Source: Aurantiacibacter sp. D1-12
GTDB taxonomy: Bacteria > Pseudomonadota > Alphaproteobacteria > Sphingomonadales > Sphingomonadaceae
Direction of reading: 5' to 3'
Assembly: GCF_028858515.1 (NCBI RefSeq)
Contig: NZ_JAPJZJ010000001.1
Location: forward strand, 372,001 to 436,000
Length of the DNA: 64,000 nucleotides
Below are positions 8,773 to 16,101 of this stretch, in pieces; the first letter of the stretch is position 1, and the number at the start of each line of letters is the position of its first letter. The position numbers and the translations under genes were made by a program. A model generated the notes under the pieces. It had not been told where the DNA came from. It saw nothing but the letters and a program-made list of their open reading frames with translations, and ran no database searches.

Positions 8773-9393
8773 ATGGCATCCAGACAGACCAATTTTCAGA
8801 CCGATTCCGGCAAGTCACCGCGAACGGAGCGTGGCAGGCAAACCCTGCGAAAATTGCTCGACGCTGCTGCAAAGGAGTTTGGTGAGAAGGGATTTCACGA
8901 AGCCTCGATCAGCGGCATCACCCGCCGCGCAGGCACTGCGCTGGGTAGCTTCTACACCTATTTCGACAGCAAGGACGCGATATTCCGGGCGCTTGTTAAT
9001 GACATGAGCGCCCAGGTCGCCAGCCATGCACACGAAGGTGTGAGAGGAAAGACCGAAGCCTTCGAAATCGAGCGTGCCGCGTTACATGCCTTTCTCGATT
9101 TTGCCCGGGAAAACAAAGAAATTTACCGGATCATCGACGAAGCCGAATTTGTCGATCCGGACAGCTTTCGCCAACATTATGAGACCACCGCCACACGCAT
9201 CTTCGACAGGTTGAAGCATGGCGAGGCCAAGGGCGAGTTTCGTGAAGGGATGGAGGAAGCGCATGCCTGGGCGTTGATGGGCATGAATGTCTTTCTGGGG
9301 CTGCGATATGCGGTGTGGTCCGAAACGTCCGACTCCGATCGTATCGCAGGCCTGGCGAATGATATGCTTCGCGCCGGTATTGGACGCGATTGA
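8773..9393 (+). CDS. TetR family transcriptional regulator
   Basis: About 206 residues from the ATG at 8773; an in-frame TTG at 8737 would add 12 residues with no better ribosome site. The N-terminal HTH is clear: LLDAAAKEFGEKGFHEASI followed by GTALGSFYTYFDSKDAIF, the recognition helix and the TetR signature. The C-terminal half is the helical ligand and dimerisation domain and carries the long AL-rich helix near EEAHAWALMGMNVFLG. It is divergent from the receptor-hydrolase-MFS operon, so it is probably the local repressor. The ligand is likely the transported compound or its product. Confidence 0.9.
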   Translation: MASRQTNFQTDSGKSPRTERGRQTLRKLLDAAAKEFGEKGFHEASISGITRRAGTALGSFYTYFDSKDAIFRALVNDMSAQVASHAHEGVRGKTEAFEIERAALHAFLDFARENKEIYRIIDEAEFVDPDSFRQHYETTATRIFDRLKHGEAKGEFREGMEEAHAWALMGMNVFLGLRYAVWSETSDSDRIAGLANDMLRAGIGRD

Positions 9394-9435
9394 ACCACTG
9401 GAAAGATTTGCGAGCCGCGTCTCTGACCAGGAGCG

Positions 9436-9891
9436 CTAGATCATCCGCGAGGGTGCGGTGCCCAGTACAGGTTCTTCGGCCAGATCGGTTATCTGTGCCC
9501 GGCGCAGGTGCCGGGCGCGCGCTTCTCGCGAGCGCAGGACCTGCCTTATCCGGAATACCAGCATCTTTTCGCTGAAGGGCTTGCGGATATAATCCTGCGC
9601 GCCGTTGTAATAGGCCACCTGTTCATCCTTGATGCCGTGCACGCCGGTGAGCATCACGACCGGGATATCGTAGAAGCGGGGGCTGTTGCGCAGGCGGCGC
9701 AGCATGGTGGTGCCGCTTTCACCCGGCATATTCTGGTCGAGCAGGATAAGATCGGGCTTGCGGTGTGAAAGCACCTGCAGCGCCGCCTGCGCATCGCTGA
9801 CCCAGCCGCAGGCGTGGCCGGCATTGATCAGAACCTGCGCAGCATGTTCGGCGACGATATCATCGTCATCGACAACGAGTATGTAAGCCAT
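9436..9891 (-). CDS. Response regulator, receiver domain only
   Basis: I start at the ATG at 9891, which has an AGGAGGA ribosome site 5 bases upstream; the longer frame to 9933 lacks one. The 151-residue protein is a CheY-like receiver: acidic pocket DDDD at 8-11, phospho-acceptor Asp52 (LLDQNMPG), a Thr in VMLTG and a Lys in RKPFSEKML. No DNA-binding output domain follows; the C-terminal 25 residues are basic and Arg-rich. It therefore probably acts by protein contact. No histidine kinase is adjacent. It converges on the TetR gene. Confidence 0.92.
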   Translation of the reverse strand: MAYILVVDDDDIVAEHAAQVLINAGHACGWVSDAQAALQVLSHRKPDLILLDQNMPGESGTTMLRRLRNSPRFYDIPVVMLTGVHGIKDEQVAYYNGAQDYIRKPFSEKMLVFRIRQVLRSREARARHLRRAQITDLAEEPVLGTAPSRMI

Positions 9892-9974
9892 ATTGGTCCT
9901 CCTCGGGCCAGCTTGCCATTGATATTGCAGCAAACCTGTCGAGGAGGCGTGGAAGGTTACCTAGTCAGTAATCC

Positions 9975-10394
9975 TTAGAAGAATGCAACGGCTGCGAGCA
10001 CGATCAGTGCGATCTGTAACAGGCCGGAAAGCGCGAACAGGAAAAAGCGCAGCTCGATCTTGTTGATCGTTGCCTGAACCAGAGAATGGATGACGCGAAG
10101 CCCGACATAGGCCCAGCCGAGAGTTGCAGCCAAACCGTTGCCGGCATCAAGCAGAGCAAGCGCGATTGCCACTGCATAGAAGATAGTCGGCGCTTCGTGC
10201 AGGTGATTGTAATTGTGCGCAATCCATTGGATTTTTGGCTCAAGCACACCTTCAAGCGTCGCATTGGGCGTGCGCACGATCTTATCGTAATCTGGCTTGA
10301 TTGCGTTGAGCGCCGGTAGTCGCGTTGCATACATCCATAGCCACATCACCATCGTCCAAGCGGCCAGAGCGATAACGGGTCCGAGAATATCCAT
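9975..10394 (-). CDS. MAPEG family membrane protein (second of tandem pair)
   Basis: A 139-residue protein from the ATG at 10394, which shares one base with the stop of the upstream paralogue (TGATG), implying coupled translation. Four hydrophobic segments and the loop AHNYNHLHEAPTIFYAVA followed by AYVGLRVIHSL match the MAPEG superfamily (membrane glutathione S-transferase/eicosanoid enzymes; bacterial members are largely uncharacterised). It sits in the inner membrane. The in-frame extension to 10499 reads through the upstream gene in another frame and is not credible. It is a diverged duplicate of its neighbour. Confidence 0.88.
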   Translation of the reverse strand: MDILGPVIALAAWTMVMWLWMYATRLPALNAIKPDYDKIVRTPNATLEGVLEPKIQWIAHNYNHLHEAPTIFYAVAIALALLDAGNGLAATLGWAYVGLRVIHSLVQATINKIELRFFLFALSGLLQIALIVLAAVAFF

Positions 10395-10840
10395 CAGATC
10401 GTCACCAGCAGAGCGCGGATGGACATCACCAGCAGGATGACGCTGCCCACGGTGAAAATCATCAGGCGGATGGGAATTGTGTTCACCAGCACTTGCCACA
10501 GCGAATGCACCACGCGCAGCCCGACATAGGCCCAGGCGAGCCAGACGTCGATCTGTGCGGCTCCGGCGAGAGCAAGGATTACCACAACCGCATAAAACAC
10601 CGTCGGCTGCTCCATCAGGTGGGTGTAGTTGTGCGCCTTCCAGTTCACTTGGTCGGGGATCAGGCCCTCAAGGTCTTGCCCGCGTCCTCCGGCCTTGGAT
10701 TTGCTCACCATGCCGCTACTGCCCTTGGCTTCGCGCATCTTCTTCATGGCGGGGAAGCGTGTTCCTGCCATCCAGAACAGCATGATCATGGACCAGATGG
10801 CGAGCGCCGCAGCGGGCGCGAGAATTGCCGTGTTCATCAC
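10394..10840 (-). CDS. MAPEG family membrane protein (first of tandem pair)
   Basis: A 148-residue protein with an N-terminal membrane helix (AALAIWSMIMLFWMAG), a basic Lys/Gly-rich cytoplasmic loop (about 36-60) and three more helices. WKAHNYTHLMEQPTVFYAVV and AYVGLRVVHSL are the MAPEG hallmarks also present in the downstream gene. Conserved His, Asn and Glu in the AHNYxHLxExPT segment sit where family members bind glutathione or structure the site. The two genes share a start/stop base, probably one transcript. The substrate is unknown; a detoxification role is only a family-level guess. Confidence 0.88.
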   Translation of the reverse strand: MMNTAILAPAAALAIWSMIMLFWMAGTRFPAMKKMREAKGSSGMVSKSKAGGRGQDLEGLIPDQVNWKAHNYTHLMEQPTVFYAVVVILALAGAAQIDVWLAWAYVGLRVVHSLWQVLVNTIPIRLMIFTVGSVILLVMSIRALLVTI

Positions 10841-10909
10841 AATGTCCCCTCAATTGATGTGGGGACGGGGTGCCGCAAGTAAATTAGATTGTCAATTGCA
10901 ACCTATTTC

Positions 10910-11875
10910 TTATCCGGCAAGAACGGCGGCAAAGGATGCGGCATCCACATTGCCGCCGGTGAGCATGACAGCGGTTGATGTGTCGACTTCGACCTTGCCG
11001 CTCAGGACTGCGGCGAGGGCAGCGGCGCCGCCCGGCTCGACCACCAGCCGCAGGTGGGAGAAGGCAAAGCGCTGCGCATTGCGAATATCCTCTTCGGAAA
11101 CGCGTGCCCATTCGCGGCAATGTTCCTTCATCACTGCGAAATTGATCGGGAAAGTCTTGAAGGTCTGGATCGCATCGCAAGCGGTGGGGGGAGGGTTGTC
11201 ACCCACGCTGTGGATCTCTCCGGTTTCCAGGCTGCGGCAAACATCGTCCCACCCTTCGGGTTCGCAGGGAACTACGCTAGCATCGGGGCAGGCGAGGGCC
11301 AGGCCCGCTGTCAGACCACCACCGCCGCAGCATGCGACGATCTTCGAGACCGGCTGGTTGGTCTGCGCCATCATCTGGTCGGCGATTTCGATACCGGCGC
11401 TGCCTTGTCCTTCGATTACCCACGGGTCGCCATAGGCATGCGCGTATGTCGCGCCTTTCTCTGCGGCAATGCCTTTGGCGATCTCCTCGCGGTTTTCGGT
11501 CATGCGGTTATAGGTGACGACGCGTGCGCCATAGCTGGCGGTGCGCCCCAGCTTAACGCGCGGGGCATCCTGCGGCATCACGATGGTGGCTTCAATCCCC
11601 AGTTCGCGAGCGGCCCATGCGATACCTTGTGCGTGATTGCCGCTCGATACGGCCACCACACCGCGTGCCTTTTCCTCGTCCGATAAGTCAGACAGGCGAT
11701 GCCATGCCCCGCGAATCTTGAAGGCGCCCATCGGTTGCAGGCAATCGGCTTTGGCATAGACCGTCTTCCCTTGTGCCTCGAACGGAAGCAGAGGGGTAGG
11801 GGGCAGGATAGCGGCGATCTTGTCGGCCGCGCGGTTCACGCCTTCGCGGGTGGGCTTTCGAGTGTCTGTATCCAT
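10910..11875 (-). CDS. PLP-dependent threonine/serine dehydratase
   Basis: About 321 residues from the ATG at 11875; a GTG two codons upstream is possible. MGAFKIRGA carries the Schiff-base Lys53, SSGNHAQGIAWAA is the substrate loop, and CGGGGLTAG is the phosphate-binding Gly-rich loop. There is no C-terminal ACT regulatory domain, so this is the short catabolic type (threonine/serine ammonia-lyase or serine racemase-like) and not the feedback-regulated IlvA. The usual activity gives 2-oxobutanoate or pyruvate plus ammonia. It ends 69 bases before the MAPEG pair and could be cotranscribed with it. Confidence 0.9.
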   Translation of the reverse strand: MDTDTRKPTREGVNRAADKIAAILPPTPLLPFEAQGKTVYAKADCLQPMGAFKIRGAWHRLSDLSDEEKARGVVAVSSGNHAQGIAWAARELGIEATIVMPQDAPRVKLGRTASYGARVVTYNRMTENREEIAKGIAAEKGATYAHAYGDPWVIEGQGSAGIEIADQMMAQTNQPVSKIVACCGGGGLTAGLALACPDASVVPCEPEGWDDVCRSLETGEIHSVGDNPPPTACDAIQTFKTFPINFAVMKEHCREWARVSEEDIRNAQRFAFSHLRLVVEPGGAAALAAVLSGKVEVDTSTAVMLTGGNVDAASFAAVLAG

Positions 11876-12013
11876 CGTCACAATGATTTGCCGCTTTCCT
11901 ACAAAAAGGGGAAGGTGGCAGAGCCTTTTGCCATGATGATCTCCACCGATTTTGTGCCTCTATCCCGCGCTGACGGCGGCTTTGCGGCGCGCCGGATTTT
12001 CACTCTTGGACAC

Positions 12014-12033
12014 TGTAACAGGTGTAACAGGTT
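12014..12033 (+). repeat. Double TGTAACAGG repeat, copy A
   Basis: Two abutting copies of TGTAACAGG followed by TT, in the intergenic region upstream of the polyamine gene at 12124 and divergent dehydratase at 11875. The identical 20 bases occur in the opposite orientation at 29182-29201. Both copies are also preceded by GGAC two bases upstream. This looks like a protein-binding site; the binding factor is unknown to me. Confidence 0.6.
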
Positions 12034-12042
12034 AGCCGATTA

Positions 12043-12078
12043 GGCTTCCCTTTTACGCCATTTTGGGGAAGGGAAGCC
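12043..12078 (+). promoter_or_regulatory. Leader hairpin upstream of deoxyhypusine-synthase-like gene
   Basis: GGCTTCCC at 12043-12050 pairs with GGGAAGCC at 12071-12078 across a 20-base loop, ending 45 bases before the ATG. There is no T-run after it, so it is not a simple terminator. It may be a leader structure or an operator-like inverted repeat. Its function is unknown. Confidence 0.35.
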
Positions 12079-12123
12079 GCGCAGCCCGCTAAGCAGGCAA
12101 ACCGTATAGGAGTAGACGCCGCC

Positions 12124-13179
12124 ATGAGTGACAAGCCCATCAACGATACGCGCAAAGCCGAACTGCTGAGCACTGAGGTCGAACACATCGACATCACCAG
12201 TTTCGACGCGCGACCGATCATCGATTCGATGAAGAAGATGAGCTTCACCAGCCGCGATCTCGCCAATGCGACAGGCATCTACAACCAGATGCTGGCCGAC
12301 AAGGATTGCACGGTGTTCCTGGTGATTGCCGGCTCGACCAGCGCGGGCGGTTGCATGGACCTCTATGCCGAACTGATCCGCAACAACATGGTCGATTGCG
12401 TCGTGGCCACGGGAGCGACGATTGTCGACATGGACTTCTTCGAAGGGCTGGGACACAAGCACTATCAAGCGCTGGAAGTGCCCGACGATGATACGCTGCG
12501 TTCGCTCTACATCGACCGCATCTACGATACCTACATCGATGAAGAGCAGCTGCAGGACTGCGATTTCACGATCAACAAGATCGCCAACTCGCTGGAACAC
12601 CGTGGCTATTCCAGCCGCGAGTTCATCCGCGAGATGGGTAAGTACCTCGTCGAGCACGGCAAGAAGGACAACAGTCTCGTCAAACTCGCATACGAGCACG
12701 ACGTGCCGATCTTCTGCCCGGCCTTTGTGGACTCGTCCGCGGGTTTTGGTCTCGTGAAGCATCAGGTCGACCAGATGGAGAAGGGCGAGCCCTACATGAT
12801 GATCGACGCCGTGGCCGACTTCCGCGAACTGACCGACATCAAGATCAAGGGCGGCGAAAGCGGCCTGCTGATGGTCGGCGGCGGGGTTCCCAAGAACTTC
12901 ATCCAGGATACCGTCGTCTGCGCCGAGATTCTCGGCCATGAAGATGTGAGCGTGCACAAGTACGCGGTGCAGATCACCGTTGCCGATGTGCGCGACGGGG
13001 CGTGTTCGTCTTCTACGCTGCAAGAGGCGGCAAGCTGGGGCAAGGTCTCCACCGCTATCGAGCAGATGGTGTTCGCCGAGGCTGGTTCGGTCATGCCACT
13101 CCTTGCTTCCGACGCCTATCACCGCGGCCACTGGAAGACTCGCGAGAAGCGCCGCTGGGCGAAGCTGTTCGAAGGCTAA
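12124..13179 (+). CDS. Deoxyhypusine-synthase-like polyamine enzyme (homospermidine-synthase type)
   Basis: A 351-residue protein of the deoxyhypusine synthase family. It shows the NAD-binding GSTSAGG (near residue 75), VATGATIVDMD, the GGGVPKNFIQDT segment and the catalytic-type Lys307 (ASWGKVS) that forms the imine intermediate in the eukaryotic enzyme. Bacteria lack eIF5A, and bacterial family members are thought to make homospermidine or other polyamines from putrescine/spermidine-like substrates; which product here cannot be read. A decarboxylase of the ornithine type lies 1.7 kb downstream. A TAGGAG ribosome site precedes the ATG. The stop overlaps the convergent DUF3137 gene stop by 4 bases. 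Confidence 0.85.
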   Translation: MSDKPINDTRKAELLSTEVEHIDITSFDARPIIDSMKKMSFTSRDLANATGIYNQMLADKDCTVFLVIAGSTSAGGCMDLYAELIRNNMVDCVVATGATIVDMDFFEGLGHKHYQALEVPDDDTLRSLYIDRIYDTYIDEEQLQDCDFTINKIANSLEHRGYSSREFIREMGKYLVEHGKKDNSLVKLAYEHDVPIFCPAFVDSSAGFGLVKHQVDQMEKGEPYMMIDAVADFRELTDIKIKGGESGLLMVGGGVPKNFIQDTVVCAEILGHEDVSVHKYAVQITVADVRDGACSSSTLQEAASWGKVSTAIEQMVFAEAGSVMPLLASDAYHRGHWKTREKRRWAKLFEG

Positions 13180-14129
13180 GCGCCAGTCAGCGGTTCGCGC
13201 GAGTTAAGCTCTCTGGCAAGATCGGCAATGCGGCCAAACTGGTCGATGGTACGTTGCATCCGGTGCCGGTCATCTCCGGCATCGATGCTGCCGCTTTCGA
13301 ACATGTTGCCGGTTTTGAGTGTCACAACCAGGCTTCCTTCGTGGAAGATGGTGGCGATCCCTTCACCGCGATAGCTGTGCTCCAGAGCGATCAGGCGCTC
13401 TACATATAGCGGGTCGATCAGGTGCCGCGCCTCGACCTGATCGCTGGTGTAGATGTCGAAGCGATCTTCAAAGTCGGGATGAGTCATCTCGGCATAATCG
13501 AGCTGCATGCCTTCTACCTTGATGCTGTCCCGCTTGCCGCCCCAGAACTTGCGGTGGGCATTGTCACGCACAAGCAGCGTCGTCCCGTGGAACCGATGCT
13601 TGTAGCCGACGCTCATGATCAGGCCGCGAAATACGGTCACCCAGCGGCGATTCTTGCCCGATCCGCGCCGCTCTTCAAGCTTGGCCTCGTGGATCATGAA
13701 AGGGATATCGCCGATGTTGCCGCTCCACCGGTCTTCAAAGCTCGCACGGTCGTGGCTGGGCACCAGCTTGCAGGCCTTCGCCAACTGGAACGGCATGCCC
13801 GCTTCTGCATCGATGCTGTACTCGATGTCCAATGCGCTGGCGATGGCATCATTGATACCGACCTTGACCGTCTTGACCGCCTTGTTGACTGGAATCTGCG
13901 CCCAGGCGAAACCGCCAATGCACAAAAATGCACCGCCCCAGATAATGAAGCCCAGATCCAGGCGGAATGCGATCAAAGCAAAAGCAAGTAGTGGCAGGAC
14001 GATAATCAGTACGGTAAAGCGCCGATTCCATGTCTTTTTCTGTGCGGCTTCACGCACATGCGCCTGATCGGCCAGCCATTGCCCCAGTTCGCCTGCCAGC
14101 AATGCTTCGACATCCAGCCGTTCAATCAT
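13176..14129 (-). CDS. DUF3137 domain membrane protein
   Basis: A 317-residue protein with two hydrophobic helices (about residues 40-58 and 62-80) and a long soluble C-terminal domain with an alternating beta pattern (FMIHEAKLEERR, RWVTVFRGLIM, GTTLLVRD). This matches DUF3137. Members are regularly neighbours of LemA genes, and here a LemA gene is divergent 75 bases away. The function is unknown; the pair is thought of as an envelope-associated unit, which is family-level speculation. The gene converges on the polyamine enzyme with overlapping stop codons. Confidence 0.85.
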   Translation of the reverse strand: MIERLDVEALLAGELGQWLADQAHVREAAQKKTWNRRFTVLIIVLPLLAFALIAFRLDLGFIIWGGAFLCIGGFAWAQIPVNKAVKTVKVGINDAIASALDIEYSIDAEAGMPFQLAKACKLVPSHDRASFEDRWSGNIGDIPFMIHEAKLEERRGSGKNRRWVTVFRGLIMSVGYKHRFHGTTLLVRDNAHRKFWGGKRDSIKVEGMQLDYAEMTHPDFEDRFDIYTSDQVEARHLIDPLYVERLIALEHSYRGEGIATIFHEGSLVVTLKTGNMFESGSIDAGDDRHRMQRTIDQFGRIADLARELNSREPLTGA

Positions 14130-14204
14130 TCACGGTGCCCCTTTCCCTCTTTGTAAAGTGATGGCACACATTCCCTTAACAGGGGAAGAGTAGGACACAG
14201 TTTT

Positions 14205-14756
14205 ATGGAATTCGTATTGCTCGGGATCGTTATCGTTCTCGTCGTGCTCGGGATCGGGATCTACAACAAGCTTGTCGCTCTGCGGCAGAATGTGAACCAG
14301 GGCGTGGCCGATATCGACGCGCAGCTGCGCCAGCGCCACGATCTCATCCCCAATCTCGTCAACACGGTGAAGGGTTATGCCAGCCACGAGCAAGAGACGT
14401 TGGAAGGCGTGATTGCCGCCCGCAACCATGCGGCGAGCGGCGCCATCAATTCGGCTGATGAGCAGACGTTACGAGTTGCGCTGGATAAGCTGCTCGCGCT
14501 GGGTGAAGCCTATCCCGATCTGAAGGCGAGCAGCAATTTTCAGGAACTTCAGCGCGAGCTAGCCGATGTAGAGGACAAGCTTGCTGCTGCTCGGCGTGCA
14601 CTCAATGCTGCTGTTTCTCGCTACAATACCGGGCGCGAGAGCTTTCCGGCGGTTATGTTCGCGGGAATGCTCGGTTTCGAACCGGCGGACTTCCACCGGC
14701 TGGATGACAGCGAAAAAGGTGTTGTTGATCAGGTGCCAAACGTCGATTTCTCCTGA
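14205..14756 (+). CDS. LemA family protein
   Basis: A 183-residue protein. An N-terminal membrane anchor (residues 2-20, Leu/Ile/Val/Gly) is followed by LVALRQNVNQGVADID and QLRQRHDLIPNLVNTV, the diagnostic LemA segments, and then a helical bundle ending in YNTGRESFPAV and the FEPADF motif. It is probably anchored in the inner membrane with an extracytoplasmic helical domain. Divergent from the DUF3137 gene; the 75-base gap must hold both promoters. The biochemical function of LemA proteins is not established. Confidence 0.93.
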   Translation: MEFVLLGIVIVLVVLGIGIYNKLVALRQNVNQGVADIDAQLRQRHDLIPNLVNTVKGYASHEQETLEGVIAARNHAASGAINSADEQTLRVALDKLLALGEAYPDLKASSNFQELQRELADVEDKLAAARRALNAAVSRYNTGRESFPAVMFAGMLGFEPADFHRLDDSEKGVVDQVPNVDFS

Positions 14757-14890
14757 AGGAGACACCGCCGTTTTCACTTGCAGTTCAGCGAAAGCGATTT
14801 ATATGCGCGCCTTCGCTGCCCCATGGGACACCCACCGCAAGGCAGCTTGCTTTGAGCTTACTGGTTTAACGCCTTAGGGGGTCCCTTGAA

Positions 14891-16096
14891 TTGCAGCAGT
14901 TTTCCGACGCCAAGGCTGTAGTCCGCGCCATAGAGCCGGATGAACCCGTGATCCTCACGCGTCCGCATGCCGCGGCGCGTGCTGCGCGTTTCTTTGTCGA
15001 AAAATTCCCCGGCACCTCAATGTATGCGGTGAAGGCGAACCCGTCGCCCGACCTCATCGAGATCCTGTGGGATAATGGCGTCACGCATTACGATGTCGCC
15101 TCAATCGGCGAAGTGCGATTGGTTCGTGGACTGCTGCCCGAAGCGAAGCTGTGCTTCATGCACCCGGTAAAGACGTCGCGCGCGATCAAAGAGGCCTATT
15201 TCCAACACGGCGTGAAGACCTACAGTCTAGATACGTTGGAAGAGCTTGAGAAGATTGTTGCTGCGACAACGGATGATCGAGGCAAGGCTGCCGAAGATTT
15301 GAGCCTGCTGGTTCGGCTGCGTGTGTCGTCAGAGCACTCCCAACTTTCGCTTGCTTCCAAGTTCGGTGTTGATCTCGCCGATGCTGCACCGCTGCTGCAG
15401 GCAACCCGTCAGCATTGCGATGCGCTCGGTGTGTGCTTCCATGTCGGAAGTCAGGCGATGACACCGTTTGCCTATGTGCAGGCACTGGAGCGTGTTCGCG
15501 CCGCGATTGCAGAGGCCGCGGTAACGGTCGATATCGTTGATGTGGGTGGAGGCTTCCCCAGCATCTATCCCGATCTCGAGCCGCCCCCGCTCGAAGACTA
15601 TTTCGCGATGATCCATCGCCACTTTGAATCGCTGCCGATTTCCTATTCGGCAGAGCTGTGGGCGGAGCCGGGGCGTGCGCTGTGTGCAGAGTACTCCAGT
15701 ATCATCGTGCGTGTTGAAAAGCGCCGCGAGAACGAGCTCTACATCAACGATGGCGCCTACGGCGCGCTGTTCGATGCTGCCCACGTGGACTGGCGCTTTC
15801 CGGTGCGCGCACTGGAAGACGATCTGATCAAGCCGCTGGCTGAATTCGCGTTCTATGGCCCGACCTGTGACGATGCCGACTATATGGCAGGACCTTTCTT
15901 GCTCCCTGAAGATATTCAGGCGGGTGACTATATCGAAATCGGCATGCTTGGTGCCTATGGCGCGGCAATGAAGACCGACTTCAACGGCTTCGGTGCAACT
16001 GAGGGTGCAATCGTGATGGATGAGCCGATGTCGAGTCTCTATCGCGGCGATCGCCCTGATCCGCGCGCCAGCGATAATGTGGTGAGCCTGCGCTAG
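14891..16096 (+). CDS. Ornithine/lysine-type decarboxylase (PLP fold III)
   Basis: 401 residues from a TTG start placed by an AGGGGG ribosome site 9 bases upstream; no ATG fits. MYAVKANPSP carries the PLP-binding Lys48, HVGSQ and DVGGGFP are fold-III motifs, AEPGRALCAE binds the phosphate, and the C-terminal GPTCDDADY holds the Cys and Asp residues of the second active-site half. This is the eukaryotic-type ornithine decarboxylase family, which in bacteria includes ornithine, lysine and dual enzymes; Arg decarboxylases are longer. The product, putrescine or cadaverine, would feed the polyamine enzyme at 12124. It acts as a cytoplasmic dimer. Confidence 0.9.
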   Translation: MQQFSDAKAVVRAIEPDEPVILTRPHAAARAARFFVEKFPGTSMYAVKANPSPDLIEILWDNGVTHYDVASIGEVRLVRGLLPEAKLCFMHPVKTSRAIKEAYFQHGVKTYSLDTLEELEKIVAATTDDRGKAAEDLSLLVRLRVSSEHSQLSLASKFGVDLADAAPLLQATRQHCDALGVCFHVGSQAMTPFAYVQALERVRAAIAEAAVTVDIVDVGGGFPSIYPDLEPPPLEDYFAMIHRHFESLPISYSAELWAEPGRALCAEYSSIIVRVEKRRENELYINDGAYGALFDAAHVDWRFPVRALEDDLIKPLAEFAFYGPTCDDADYMAGPFLLPEDIQAGDYIEIGMLGAYGAAMKTDFNGFGATEGAIVMDEPMSSLYRGDRPDPRASDNVVSLR

Positions 16097-16101
16097 CCTG
16101 G

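Noticed and set aside
12040-13131. 363-codon minus-strand frame
   Set aside because: Antisense of the deoxyhypusine-synthase-like gene, His/Val/Asp-rich as expected for a GC-rich shadow frame.
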